A stretch of 64,000 bases of DNA, taken from the NCBI GenBank assembly GCA_941918925.1, contig OW799233.1, forward strand, positions 146,384,223 to 146,448,222, read 5' to 3'. The translations under genes were made by a program, and so were the position numbers. The stretch is from Phyto melanocephala (lineage: Eukaryota; Arthropoda; Insecta; Diptera; Rhinophoridae). Below, piece after piece: positions 1-13,290 of the stretch (the first letter of the stretch is position 1; the number at the start of each line of letters is the position of its first letter). The notes beneath the pieces were generated by a model that made no database searches, was not told the origin of the DNA, and saw only the letters and a program-made list of their open reading frames with translations.

Positions 1-120
1 TTGATGGGCTTGAAAAAAAAATTATTCGCCATTTTTTTAAGGGCCCCATCTTGGCTTTTCAATATTTCGGTTTATTCTACTAGTCAAACCTTTTTATTTG
101 CTATCAATATTGTTGTTGTA
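1..120 (-). repeat. Decayed copy of an old dispersed repeat (family C)
   Basis: Read on the minus strand, this stretch carries the block 'gactagtagaataaa' followed by a 'gatggggccctt' segment. It resembles the interior of the clearer copies at 14850-15150 and 5740-5900. Only part of the unit is present and it is cut by the window edge. The match was made by eye, so identity and ends are approximate. Confidence 0.35.
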
Positions 121-2390
121 GAGGGGGCTAAGTCGTAATTATTATAGTTGACCCTTATATACTCCATTTTATTTCGAACACCATCTCGTATTTCTGTAGT
201 AAACTGTATTCTACTGTTCAAGGTTGAAATGGATAAATTTTAAATTCGTTAACGGTGTTGAATATTTTCCAAACTACGGGGTCTCTCCTTTCTAGTACCT
301 TTTTCGCTCTTCTCTGTTGTTCAAAAGTTAAAAAAATAGATTTTCGATTGCAATTTTTAGGAAAAACACCGAAGTAGTTGTATTTTTTGATGCTTATATG
401 TCAGATAGTTTCAAACCGGTTTCTCAGGTTTTTTCATCACTAACTATTGAGACTACGACTTGTAGTTTGGTGCTTTTGTTCTGTTCAAAAATGAATTACA
501 AGTTTAAATATTTAAAATTATATATTATTTTGTATATTATTTATATATAATTTAAAATTTTTTTTTTTATAATTTTGCTGCTTAGTGCAGGATTTGTCCC
601 AAATTTTATTAGAGGAATATTATATCATTAGAGGAATATTATATCTACCAGTATGGGCAAACGAGTCGAAAAGGTCGTATTTATTTGTATTTAGATCAAA
701 GAAAGTTAGTGTGCGATTGAGCTGAATTTGAATAGCAATGTATTTTTAGATATTTCCAAAAGAAGTATACCACATATTGGTCTGTGCAACATATGAGGGC
801 TTCTAAAAATTAATTTTAACCAATACACGGACAGACGGACAGTCAACTTCCCTAGTTCTAAGAATTCAAAAAATATATGTATACTCATGTAGGAAATGAA
901 TGCTGTAGAAATTGCAAATCAATATGCAAAGATATATACCTTTGGCACCATAGATTATTTTGCTTTACAAATTTGTAACTAATATTTTGTACAACACATG
1001 CAACAGTTTTTTAATTGTTTAAAAAAAGTCGTATACACATGAAATACCGTAATGTTTTCGAATATCTTAAAGTGAATTTTTTTGCAACGTACAAGTCCTA
1101 CGATAAGTTGTGAATTTGGCAATAGTAAAGTAAAAAAAAATATTTACACTCAATATTAACTAAAACAAAAAATAAATTTAACAGATTTTTAAATTGATAT
1201 ATAAGTTAACTAAACTTAATAAAAGTATTAAGCATTAGAAAACATACAACAAATACTGGTTTATTTTTATGGAAGATGGCACAACCAATACAAATTTCAA
1301 CATAAAAAGGTCATCAAAAAACCTTTTTCAACCACTAAGTTTATAAAAGCAAAAAATCATAAATAAAATATTTATGATATCACTTAATGTCATTTTGTTT
1401 TTTAAAAATTCTTAATTAATTCAACATATACTTTCCAACATTTACTTTACGAACACTAATTGAAATATTTTTTCTGTTGTCATCAATTTAAAAATCTCTG
1501 TTAGAATCAAGATGGCTGTTTTCACTTTGCGTCCTGATGTTGACTATTTTATCGGCATCTGTTTTTTTTTTAACTGCCTTATTTTTTACTTTAAGTACTT
1601 AAACTTGCACTATTGTTCAACGACTGCCTAAATGTTTATCTAACAATTCAGTCTCTAAGCCAATGTTGTGTGACCATTGCCGTATCATGGCATCATTTTG
1701 TTTGCTGTTTTGCCTAAAAATAAAATAATAAAAATAGATAGGAAAAACTTTTTGCCCAAACTAGAAATGAATTTAGAACAAGGCACACTTACTTTTCTCA
1801 AGTTCTAAATTAGTTCCCCAGTCGCGTTTATTAGAAACTTTTAACTTTATTTTATTTATTTACCAGATAAGAGTAACAAAAACTTTTGCACATTTATACG
1901 AAATGTTATTGTTTTTAGTTTACTTTTTTATTACTCTCAGTTTGCCTTAAATGTTAATATGAAAATCAATGTTAAGGTGCTTTGCGTAACTGAAAATTTA
2001 ATATCTCTAATTTCATAAATGTCAAAAGAAAATATTAATTAAAAACACTTGACACTCACAGGGGAGACAATTTTACAGCAGCAGCAATTGTTTTTAAGAG
2101 GGGGAGGTAAACTGGAAAATTGTTTTATAATAATGCTCGCAATATAAATGTATCAAAAATATTTTTCCTTACTGAAGAATTTATAATTACATAGTTTTTT
2201 ACTTTAGAAATATTAAAAAGTGGTCGGAAACATTTGTTTTACCAGGGTTTAAAACTTAAAAAAAAAAAAACTTATTGTCATTGAAATTAAATATGTGAAA
2301 GATTTCTATTAATAACTGGGATTGGTTTCTTTGCAAATAATAATCAGCACTCTGGAAATTTACATTGTTAAAGTTTATTTATTTTAACAC
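121..2390. other. AT-rich non-coding DNA with few landmarks
   Basis: No convincing coding sequence is seen; the short ORFs show no known motif. Around 820-890 there is a short 'acggacagacggac' block followed by an AT-rich tail, like the 3' part of the A and B repeat families described below, which suggests a worn remnant. Otherwise nothing is recognised. Confidence 0.4.
608..645. repeat. Perfect 19-bp tandem duplication
   Basis: The 19-bp unit attagaggaatattatatc occurs twice back to back (608-626 and 627-645) with no mismatch. This fits a recent small tandem duplication; no function is suggested. Confidence 0.8.
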
Positions 2391-2394
2391 ACTA

Positions 2395-2448
2395 AGGGCC
2401 ATTATTACAACCTACCTTTAACTAACGGCAAGTTGTAATAATGGCCCT
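2395..2448. repeat. Short perfect inverted repeat (17-bp stem, 20-nt loop)
   Basis: The left arm agggccattattacaac at 2395-2411 is exactly complementary to 2432-2448. It may be a tiny foldback element or the fused ends of a deleted transposon. There is no T-run that would suggest an RNA polymerase III terminator. Confidence 0.7.
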
Positions 2449-2920
2449 AAATATAAAATTTGTTTATATTTTTTTATTTGTTTATTTTTTTGTTTAATTC
2501 CACTTAATATATACTAACGTAGGTTTTGTATACAACTACTACTTGCTGCAAAGCACCACAGATTATTTTGTTTGACAAATTTTTCACTAATATTTTGTAC
2601 AACACATGCAATGTAAATTCAAGAAATAGTTGTTTTACAAAAACCCCGAAAATATACTACAAAATGTGAATTATTCATAATTTTAGTGTTGCCAAAGTTG
2701 TAAATATAAATCCAATTAGACCCTACACAAATGAAGATAACAAACAAAATGTGATTGTAATTAAACTAACGAATCTAAAATCGAATAAAAATAATTCTGT
2801 AACAATATGACGAATATAGTAACTTTAGAATCCTAGAAATATTGTCACCGAAACTAAATGCGCTTGCTATAACGAAAGTTAATCCGACATCAATTAATTA
2901 GTATATAGAGTTACATATAT

Positions 2921-3526
2921 TTGGGTGATTCACAAGGTGTCTTATCATGTCCTATTGTTCTAAAATTTTCCAATGGCTTAAAAATGTTGTTGTTGATTTT
3001 CAAGCAATAAGTGTCTTAGAATAATAGAACTTTGTACGCTATGTTTATTGTGCTGTCGTATTTAATAAGCAGAGACCTGTGCTAAACGGGTAAACCGGCT
3101 AAGCCTAGCCGCAATAGTTTTTGTAAGCCGTCGCCGTTTATTGTATAATTTTATCGGGCAGACATCCACATTTAAACGCAGTTGCTAATTTTTGATAACA
3201 AATCACTGGTGGCGTCAAATAAGATCGGCTAAGGACGCTGCTGTTTTTGTTTATCGAACAAAATTTAATTTATTTGTGATTTATTTACTTGAGTCTGCCA
3301 TTACAACATCTAAAATGTACTTTTCGCACAAACTGGCTATTATTTTTTTTTTTTTTACTTATTTTTGACATTATGAGAAAAATTTTTTTTTTATATTTGT
3401 TTTACATCAGCTGATTTAAATTTAAAATAGCACACTTAATTATGAGGGGTTGTTCACAATAGTCTTAATTTTTCATGCTATTATTATAGGACATAAGATT
3501 TTATGACACTACTGTGAATCCCCCAA
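2921..3526. mobile_element. Inverted-repeat element (MITE-like), about 606 bp
   Basis: The left end begins ttgggtgattcacaaggtgt and the right end, read in reverse complement, begins ttgggggattcacagtagtg. Both arms also contain atgtcctat further in. There is no ORF of note inside. Terminal inverted repeats with a non-coding core fit a non-autonomous DNA transposon. The superfamily is not assigned because no clear target duplication is seen. Confidence 0.6.
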
Positions 3527-3945
3527 TTATATAAAAAGATTTGGTATGTATTGCACTCAACCCATTTGACTAAAATCTAGCTGTAAATAATTTATTCTAA
3601 CAATTTTTTTATCTATTTATTTATTTCGACTTGAAAGTTAGTAAAGAAAATTTAATTAACTGTGAACACCTAATCTGAAACATAATAAAATAAAACAACA
3701 AAACATATTTAAAAAGGGTGTTTAAATTGTTACACTACACTATCTGTTCTTCGTATTTATATCCAGGAATACCATTTCGGTTGATTGAACAAAAACTGGT
3801 AGAATTTCTAAACTCAAACACAACCTCGTAGCTTAGTGGTTTGTTTGAATTTTTTTATGCTTTTGCTAAAATATGATTTTTTTAGTTAAAAGCGAAAAGT
3901 TAAAGTAATTTACGAACATAAATATTATAATAAACATGTTTTTTT
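3527..3945. other. Non-coding AT-rich spacer
   Basis: Nothing is recognised apart from homopolymer runs. It separates the inverted-repeat element upstream from the mariner fragment downstream. Confidence 0.4.
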
Positions 3946-4191
3946 TTTGCAGTAATGTTTTCAGCAGATCTTGCAGTACGTTGTGGTCCATGCTTGGGCC
4001 TATCAGCTACGGCCCCTATTTCCTTGAATTCATTCACTACACGATATATAGTGTGTCTTGTTGGCACGTTGTTTCATCCAAAAATTTCACGTAACTTTTT
4101 TATCGTCACAGTAATCGATGATTGATTTTGATTAAATGTTTTAAAGATTAAAACACTTTGGTTTACCGAATATTTTTCCGTAATAAATTTG
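3946..4191 (-). pseudogene. Mariner-like transposase, N-terminal DNA-binding part
   Basis: The minus strand reads in one frame for about 80 codons with a single stop. Recognisable pieces in order are ITEKYSVNQSVLIFKTF, ITVTIKKLREIFG, NNVPTRHTIYRVVNEFKEIG and a basic stretch with RTARSAENIT. This is the usual layout of the paired helix-turn-helix domain of Tc1/mariner transposases, which binds the element's terminal repeats. The catalytic DDE/D part is absent, so the copy is dead. It ends in a T-rich run at about 3940-3950. Placement in the mariner superfamily is fairly sure; the lineage within it is not. Confidence 0.75.
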
Positions 4192-5559
4192 CCTCGTCTC
4201 TACTTCACGACTGCCAAATATGAACTATCAAGACTAAACTTTACTAAAATAGCGGCAAAACAAAGTAGTATTCCTTCCCGGTGAAGTTGTGACAAAAAAT
4301 ATAAAAATCGCTTAAATAACTTAGATAATGTATACTTTTTGACGTATATAATATATATACGGAAAAATACTTACTTCTAATAATTCTAACATTTATCGAA
4401 ATGGAAGCAAATTATATTTTAAAATCATTAATACATTAGAGCACTTAAACTCATTTATATAAGCAAGTTTTCTATATGCCTGTATATATAAATGCTTGAG
4501 TTTACTTATGTTTTATGTGCATTTTGTATGAACTCCATAGCAGCGCTTAAGTATTGTTGGATAAGCTGAGTAAATGTACAAAATAGTTGGTCAATTTTGT
4601 TATGTATGTAGTTGTTTATATTGTTTGGCTTTTAATTTTCTACTTTTTTTATGCTGCTGTAAATGGGATTTATTTTTGAATTGTTAAAAGTAATGTGCCA
4701 CCAACAACGTGAAATACTTTGGCAATTGTTGTTGACACTACCGCACAAAACTATTACGAAACTTATGTTGCACACGTTCAGACAACAATAACAACAAAAA
4801 TATAAAATATATGTATAAAAAACCCATAACAAAAATACTGCTTCCAAATTTGTGTAACTTGTTTTGATAGCGGTCCTTTGTGCGAAAAATGAGAGAAGAA
4901 CGACAAAAAACTTTATTTAGCTTAAAAGTTTTAACTATTGTCTCTGCTGACCAACCCTTACACATACACACACAAAATTGCTGGTTACACTTGTTATGAT
5001 GTCTTGGGTAGAAGATTAAAATTGTTTAGTTTTTGTCTTATTTCTTTTTTTTTACACAAAGAATCATAAACACATTTGAACTTTGCACTTTTTGTTTGTT
5101 ATAGAAGATATTTAAGTGTTTGTAGTGTGCAAACATTCAAACTGTAGAACAAATATAAAAATTTAAGAAATATTTTCAAATATCAGTTGAGGTAGAGTGT
5201 AAAGTGCAACTTGTTTTATCAAAATATTTATTTGTTATCTTACCTGGTTTATTAAAAATAGTATCATTTCGTTTGCAATTAAAACAAAAATTAAAATTTT
5301 TATAATAATTAGAATCATTCAAAATATGCACACCCTTATTCATACTCTTATTCAATGACGTAAGCGATAACTTATTTTTATATCCTTCAGTGTAAGGTTT
5401 GTAATTTCACGTGAAAGTTATACAAAACGCATTTGCGCGACCCCATAAAATATATATAAATACTTCTAAACGTTTATTAATAGTGAGTATTGTCCTTCTG
5501 TCCATATGTATTATTTTAAAAGACCACCAACCGTTGTGAGATACTTAAATATAAGAAAT

Positions 5560-6000
5560 GTCTGGAAGTATATCATTATTAAAAATCAGTTTAATCGTCA
5601 AAAATTTTTATGATATATGAGCAAAGCAAAAACGACTGCCTCTGTTTATTCCTTATTTTTACAACAAAATTAAAATTTTTAAGACCTGTGATAATTTATA
5701 GACATGTCTGCGACTTTTTATTGATCTTGTATACCCCAACCAAAAAAGTGCGAAACTAGCTGAGATGCAAGGATCAATATGCTTCGATTTTTAAAATTTA
5801 CAAACGAAAGCAAATTTTTTTCAGTTACTATACGGAGAGTGAAAGGGTTTGACCAGCAAAATTCAGTTGACTATGAAAAGGTAAAAATCCAAGAAGGCCT
5901 TCCAGTATGATTGGAAAATATTTGAGTCAAATATAACTATAAGTTTGACTTTGTCCTCTTTAACACCCATAATATTGTTACAGATTTATTTTTAAATAGA
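5560..6000 (+). repeat. Family C repeat, decayed copy
   Basis: It shares an ordered set of blocks with 14850-15150 and 19800-19950: an 'agctgagat' block, 'aaaatttacaaac', a 'cagt..ctata' block, and 'gtgaaagggtttgacc' followed by 'gttgactatg'. The order is kept while the bases between have drifted, which points to an old interspersed repeat. No coding potential. Confidence 0.45.
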
Positions 6001-6599
6001 TTAATTTACATTATAATTTTATTTTAGTTGTAGTAGTTTAAGTTACAGTAGTTTTGTTTGTATTAGTTTATTTCGCTGGTTGTACGAACATGATGTGAGT
6101 TATTATGTGCAGCATACTTTTAGGCACTTTTATTATTCCTGCATATTACTTAACATTAACATTACGTCTTAATTTAAATGCAACGGTTTTCGAATGAACT
6201 AGTGTGCACATACGAGAACTTAGTTGAATGTTACCGAACACCACTATGTTACTATAAATAGCCGAACAACACAGCTAACATGATCAGTATAACAATAGAG
6301 CTTGTAAAGCGCGTATCAAAGTGAGTTTAAAAATAAAAGTGTATAACAATAAGTGAAAAAAGTAAAGTGCTATAAAACAATATCTGAGTGTGTTTTAGTA
6401 AATAAAGTGCTCTTAATTTTATAACTAATTTCAACTGTTTTTGATTGCAATAAAAGAACTCAAAGTTTATTTAAAGGAAATAGGCCAACATTTATAAAAA
6501 GTATAAACGTTACAATATTGATATCAAAAAAAAAGGTCTTGTCCAGTAGACAACTAAAAAAGTTTTTAGTTTTAATCACATAAGTATCAATAGAATATA

Positions 6600-6790
6600 T
6601 TTAACAAGGTAAGAAAAATAAAATCAAAGATAGCCTAGCAGATAATAAAGCAAATAGCGTAATAAGATTAAAATGTAAACTCTAGGCTAAGCTACCATGT
6701 GCACATTATGTCTATTGACATGGTAAAGAGGAGCATTATTAGATTCAGCACGATAGATTACAGCACTATTTCTTGTTTTTTTTTAAGTTT
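6600..6790 (+). repeat. Family C repeat, 3' end with eroded palindromic leader
   Basis: The block ending in 'attcagcacgatagattacagcactatttcttg' is a worn version of the end seen at 15115-15150 and 21320-21370. Those ends are in turn related to the reverse complement of the leader of repeat families A and B. Identity is low and was judged by eye. Confidence 0.4.
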
Positions 6791-9150
6791 CAAAAATTTT
6801 CAGTTAATGTTTGCCATTTAAAAAAATATGTTTACACTGTATTGACACTAATTTATAATATGTTTAAAGGAAATTCACCCAACAGAGCATTCTTGGTCAG
6901 ACTAGACTCCGATGATTTAAGTTTAGATTATATTCGATAAAACTAGTGTCTTATACTCAAATTTTATAACTCACTATGAATATTGAAAAAAAAAACACTC
7001 AAAGCTGATCACTGGTAACCATGTTATTGCAGTTTGATTTAAGACACAAACACAGCACAGCAATGTCTTCGTATGGTACAGGTAATTAGAAACGGCTTAC
7101 AAAATAAACTATAATGCTCAGTTAAGATCTTCGACTGTCAGTCAAGCATTTAATAAAGTATAAAACTGTGTTCTCTTATATAGACTTGAACAGCTACTTC
7201 CCGCCTCTTTTTATCTGTTATTTAAGTCAGACTTAGAAAATATATCGTTTTATGTTTCTTCCAATGGAAAGAATTCTACGTTTTGACTTACTAAGTCTGT
7301 GACCATAGTTGATGAACAAAATACAGGAAACTAGATGATACAGCTATTTTGTCTTATAAAGGTTTTCCAGCTTAGTTATCTAAAATTTTACAAAGTCTAC
7401 ATTAGCAGATAAAAATTGGAATGTTTTTTACAACAGACTTGTCAGATTTGTGACAAGTGGTCTTAAACCAGAAGCTTCAGTTTGTTTTCGATAACAAAAT
7501 ATTTTTATATATTTTGGAATTATAACGAATGGCAGCAGTTATGCTAGACTTGAGTTATTAATACGAAATGACAGAGAGAAACAATTTATTAATAATCGAT
7601 CAAAAACTTAAACTGAAAATTTTTAACTTAATCCCTTTTTAACTAACATCAAAGATTTTATATATAATAATGCTGCACACACAACCTTAATACGCTACTA
7701 TCTCGTACGCGCATACCCACATATTTACAAAAGCTTTATGAAACATATGCTTAATGCTAATTAGTAAAATTCATTTAATTTTAATTTTTTTCGTTGTGGC
7801 CACACTATCATAAAGGCAACATGAGCGAGTGGAAAAGGGACTTATTGTATGTAGGAAAAGTGTCATTTTACAACATATTTATAAAATTTATGTAAAACCA
7901 ATGTTATGTGCAGATGTTACTGGTACTTCTGTGTGTGATCATGTAGATACAGTGGTAGTAGTATAAGTTTGTTAATGTGGGTTGGTGTTGTTTAGCTGTA
8001 ATTATGTACTTGTTTTTAGCTCTTTACGCAACTATAAACACAAAAGTGGTTTACAGATAATACAGCTATTTTAGCCTCATGTCACTTACACACACATAAA
8101 CAGGTATTGTTTACATATTATTTTCTTTACTTTATTTATTTTATAAAATAAATACATACAAGAGAACTTTTGATTACGATGTATACATGTTTATATGCAA
8201 GCAGCGACCCTGCAGACAAAACAGCTATTATGTGGTTAGAAATATACTAGTTGCTTGCTAATACTTACTAACTTAAACTAGAGAAGAAAAATATTTTTAG
8301 AGTAAAAAAAAATACACATACATGGACATATCGTTATTTTAATTGCAAAAGGCTCAATAAAAAAAGAAAATATTAAATATAATTAAACTCATAACCTGAC
8401 ATTTATGTTACGGACCCAACCCTTTTCGCCGGCAGCGAATCCGCTCATAAAAATTAAAAGTAAACACAATAACAAAACAAACTGAAACTATCATTCTAAA
8501 AATTTACCACATTAATCATACTAGAGACATGTGTTAGTCCCATAATGCCCACCCAACCTAGTCGCGACAAAATCCGTAATAAATTCTCCAGATCACATCA
8601 CCGAGTCTACTTTTTCAATATTGCGAAAATATAAATTTGTTTCAAACACAACAACAAATAAGTGTAAATTAATTACGCATCACTCACACTTGTGCACTAC
8701 CTCTAACCTCTAACGAATCAGTAGAATCAGTATCAAGTTAAAATATGCACGCAATTAACTTAAGTGAAAATTTCATTGCTGAATGCAATTGACCATGACA
8801 CAAACCAAATGAGCTATGCATGACAGCATCATTGAAGGGTCACGGGACAAAATCTACTTCATTCATCTTTGAATGTTTTGACATTTACTTAAAAAATTCA
8901 TATGTGACGTTAAAGAAAAATCAGATGACTTAACATTGTCAGTGTTAGTCAGATAAATCATTATGATGCTAGCCACCGGGCAAATGCGCAAATATTACCA
9001 CACACAAACTTATTCTATATTATTTTGTCGACATTTAAGTATCTGCAAAAATCGAAATACTTAATAATTCGTATTTCCGCTTCATTCTCTGGTGCTCACG
9101 TCGGACCAGAGAGGACTTAAAATTTGTAAAAATTGTAAATCAGTCGACCG

Positions 9151-9238
9151 ACATATTCGTAAGTTTTTGGAGAATATATACTTAATGGGATAATGAACGG
9201 CATATTCCTAAGTTTTTTTTTTGTATACTTAATGGAAA
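9151..9238 (+). repeat. Imperfect tandem duplication of about 40 bp
   Basis: Two units, at 9151-9190 and 9200-9238, share catattc.taagttttt and a 'tatacttaatgg' end and differ mainly in a T-run. This is a simple local duplication. Confidence 0.55.
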
Positions 9239-11032
9239 TGATTATTATAGAATGACAAACCTACATAAGTACCATTGGACACCACAGCCGAAGGTTATAA
9301 TTAAACAAATATTAATGTTAATAGTAGCTGTTTTTATAAAAACTGTTGATCATACAAACCAAACATGGTAATATTTACTCACTTGTTCGTCGCTCGACGA
9401 CATAAGAAATAATAATGAATCATATGCAGAGGTCGCCACGTATGGCGAATTTAGCTAAACGCCATGATTGTATGTATATTTAAATAAGAAACGTAATTAA
9501 TTTTTTTAAGAGTGAAAAATCGCGGCTACAAATTTCTCATTTATTGGACACAAAATATAAAATATAAGAATAAAAAACTAAAACCTTCACCAGTTTGCTT
9601 TAAAAATTTGTTCTGCCTTTTCTTTAATACTAAAAAAATCTTGAAATTTACAGGAATTTCTCACAGACTAAAGATGTGTGCAACAATGTATTTTTTCGGT
9701 TATATAAAAAGTTTTCGCATACGTTTATATGTATTTATTTGAATATTTGTTATATTAAGCCAGCTTGTTAAGTTTTTAAAATATTTGTATGTATGTTTTA
9801 CGTATTCATATATGTTAGTGTCTGTATATTCTAACGTGCGGTCATAACTTATACAAATATGACACTTTATTCATATACTTGCATTGTATTTGTTACTAGC
9901 AAAACAAACAATTTAAAACACAAAAACAAAAACAACAAAAATAAAATAATGACACAATGTAACAAAAACAAGAATATGAAACAACATGTATAAATGTTTA
10001 TGCGTATGGATGGCGTATGTTACTGTTGACGGATTAGTGTTATTTGTTTTGTAAACATAAATTTCATTTTACAGTTCCACTTGGCCCCTAATCCGTTGAC
10101 AATGCGTATGAATATTAATAATCAACTAAATGCTTGTTTATGTATGCATTATGTTTATAGGCATAACATCATAGTTATATATATATTTTAATATAATATA
10201 ATTATGAATAATATGCAAACCTAACCATCAAGATAATTTTGATAAATTTTATCTTATGATTTTCTAAGATATGAAATAACATGAACCATTTATTAAAGAA
10301 AAATAAGAAAATATTATGAGCGAATAGATTTTCGAGCTTAATATTGGGTATAAAAGTATGTATATATATATATAATAACTTCATCATTCATTAAAATATT
10401 CAACGTGATTATCCAGTAAAATATGTCATTGATTTTAACAAAAAAAGTAAATTTTTTTACAACAAAAGAAGAGCATTTTTTCAAATCGATAGAAACATTT
10501 ATTAGTATTATTAAAAAAACTATAGGAAATATTTTTCATTAAAAATATAGAAAATGGAAAAATATTAAATTAATCTCTTAGGTTTAGTGGTCATGCTTTC
10601 ACGCTATCTATTAGGATGATCGATTATTCGGCTTTTTTAAGAAACCGATTTTCAAATAATTTTAAATTTAGAATTAAAACAAAACCAGTTGCTATTTTGA
10701 AAATTGAGAAAAAAACGGTTAACCGGTTTGAATACATAAAATATAATATTTAAAGAAAAAATTAAAAAATATTGCAAAAAAAGATGATAATAAAAATTAT
10801 ATCTAAATATGAAATTTTTATAGTTTATATACGTTGCACAATAACGCAATAACTGACATGAATGCAGTTGACTAATTTGGGTTTAATTAGTTGAATTTAA
10901 TGACAAAAGGTACTCTTTACAAGTAAAATAAATAAATAAGACTTTTTATAAGGCTGTTATAAATTTTTGTATCTCCGCCTGTACATATTTTAAATGTGAA
11001 ATATATCTTCTAAACTTATATGCGCTAATGTA

Positions 11033-11772
11033 CACGCAAAGAAAAAATATGGTTGTGGTAACCATAATCGAAGAGCAACATACTATGATTAAATTGTATG
11101 ATTATGTTTAAAATAATAATGGTTACCAGTTATCATTATTATGTTTAATTTAAGTATCATTCAATAAACATATATGTACATATATGGCTACAATTGAAAT
11201 CGGCAATCTTTGCTTTTTTACGGCAAATTATTGTCTTTTGCTGTAACATACACATATTGATTGTACTTACCAATTTAATTGCAATTTTTTACCAATATTT
11301 TTTTACATTTTCTCGTTTATTTTTAAATTTATTTTAATTTTTCAAAACTTTTGTTCCTTTTTTCGACATCTCAAACTTTTAAAATAATAAAAATTTATTC
11401 AGCAAGAAGAACAACAATTGAAATCAAATTATTATTAAAAAAAAAACATAGCTTGATTATTTTGTAATCATACTGTTGTCTTACTTATTATTTAATGATT
11501 ATTTTTAATTTTTAATGATTTTGAATATAATGTTATTTTTGTCGTCATAATTTTTTTAAATCATACTATTTTTAAATAATAACCATTTTGGAATTCTTAC
11601 GAAAAGTAAACATTAAATGATACAATTCAAACAAATGCTTAATTATCGTGACAAAATATATGATGAAAATAAACAAAAATAACTATTAATTGTTTTCGAC
11701 AACCAAATATTGTTTTAGAAAAAATAATATGACCGTCGTGATCATGTCGTAACTATGGTTTTTCTTTGCGTG
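11033..11772. mobile_element. Inverted-repeat element (MITE-like), 740 bp, TA-flanked
   Basis: The left end reads cacgcaaagaaaaaatatgg. The right end, in reverse complement, reads cacgcaaagaaaaaccatag. Both ends are preceded by TA (11031-11032 and 11773-11774), which would fit a TA target duplication as in Tc1/mariner-type elements. The inside is AT-rich and non-coding, with secondary short inverted motifs around the 'atggtt' segments. A similar cacgcaaaaaaa motif at 15333 may be a solo end. Confidence 0.65.
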
Positions 11773-12763
11773 TATTTTGTTTGAAATGATTTCTGTAATT
11801 TGAAATACATTTTAAAGGCTAGAGAGAAAATCTTTAATATATCATTTTGAAAATTCTTTCTTATACCCCTGACAGACATACAAATATAGGCATAAACTAG
11901 TTTTTTCGATGGTTTAATTGAAATTTACGTTGACAGACACTCAATACCATTAATTATAATTATGATCTTGAAGAAGAGATAATTGGTTTTTCTTTATTTT
12001 AACTACACCTTTTACCTAAAAATGATGGATCAGCTAAGTTTATACTTCAATTACCTTTAACTTTTAACGTGTTAAGGTTTATATCCTATAAAAAATAATA
12101 TTCAAGCTCAATTATTTTTCTTATTTTGCGATTGTTTTTTAAACAACAAATAGATTTCTTACAATATTATGAAAGAATATTTAATAGTTTTTATTTTCTG
12201 ATTTTTAGAAACTTTATACTATGGTACGATTGGTTACAAAGATATATGAAAATAAACTTAAAAAAATAAAAAGCCGGAGTTTTCGGATAAAAAAACCGGT
12301 GTATTTGATATTCGAAAAATCAACAATTAGAAAAGCAGAAAAAGGAAAAAACCGGGTTTTCCACCGGTTGTAAAACCGAGTCGATCACCCTACTATCTAT
12401 TGACAAGGTATTTAACAATTACGTTTTTAAGGTGATCGTTTATCGTTTGTTGCAAAATTTTTGCGTTCGTGTGCTCTAGTTTATGATAGTTTTTGATATG
12501 TTTATTTAAAAATGTGGCAATTGATTGTTTTTGTAGTGGGACTTTCCCTAGTTAAATAAAAAAGCGTAGAGCGTTTATTATTTAGCAAACTCAATGTTAC
12601 ATTAATATCTAGTACTTGTTTTGATAGTTTCTAATAACAAAAATATATTATACAGTATACTATTCAATAAATAACGTCAGTAATATATGTTTTCTATATA
12701 GTTTCATGTTATGTTGTAAGAATGTCGCAAATAACCAATTAACGTGATAAAAAAATTACAATA
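11773..12763. other. Non-coding AT-rich DNA
   Basis: No gene or clear repeat boundary is seen. It contains short poly-A stretches only. Confidence 0.4.
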
Positions 12764-13290
12764 ATGTTTGAAGATATACCTTCTGATCTATCTGCAGTCT
12801 TAAATCAGACAATGAAGACAATTATTAACAGCACACTGATCTGATGGTGCTGGGCATAACCTTCAGGGTTTTATTCAAAACTTGATGATGATTTTGACTC
12901 GGATGCTGACATACCTTTATGAAATTTATGTACCAACTATGAGTTCTTTATTATTATCGATTCAAACTTCCGTACGGCAGTCTAAGTGGAAAAGCCGAAT
13001 TAGTACACAGCAGGAGGAGGTGTATAAAATAATAGATCTACCGCGTATCACACCTACTCAGCTATTCCGTTTATTTTGGTCAGAGAATTTAGTCTAAATA
13101 ATTTTATTTCAAACAAATCTTTATGCTACACAGAAAGGACTATCTACCACCTAAAGAAATAAAACATTTCTTGAATTAAATCTGGTGATGGGAATTAATA
13201 AATTGTCTGCCTATAAGGATTACTGGTCCTGTGAATACAATACAATATCCTAATGCCTTAAAAAACCGGACCCCGACTGATGGCAAAATC
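12764..13290 (+). pseudogene. piggyBac-like transposase, N-terminal fragment
   Basis: A start-like ATG at 12764 begins MFEDIPSDLSAVLNQ, similar to the acidic N-terminus of piggyBac transposases. After stops and a frame change, an acidic DDFDSDADIP stretch follows. Then comes a PGBD-type segment with ITPTQLFRLFWSENLV, FQTNLYATQK, and NLVMGINKLSAYKDYWS, which are landmarks of the first part of the transposase core domain. Several in-frame stops interrupt it, and no catalytic aspartate region can be followed downstream. It is a dead 5' piece. The family call rests on remembered motif order and is quite secure for this domain. Confidence 0.75.

Larger units (their letters stand above)
4200..11032. 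other. Long non-coding stretch with decayed repeats
   Basis: About 6.8 kb without a supportable gene. Its ORFs are short, of low complexity and without motifs. Parts at 5560-6000 and 6600-6790 resemble old repeat family C and are listed separately. The block at 8400-8650 is slightly richer in GC (cgccggcagcgaatccgc and nearby) and may be an old repeat, but I could not identify it. The rest shows nothing recognisable. Confidence 0.4.

Noticed and set aside
8400..8650. GC-richer stretch suspected to be an old LTR
   Set aside because: No paired LTR, no TG...CA ends, no primer site or coding region could be matched.
9512..9742. 76-codon plus-strand ORF rich in Lys and Phe
   Set aside because: Low complexity and AT-driven; no family resemblance.
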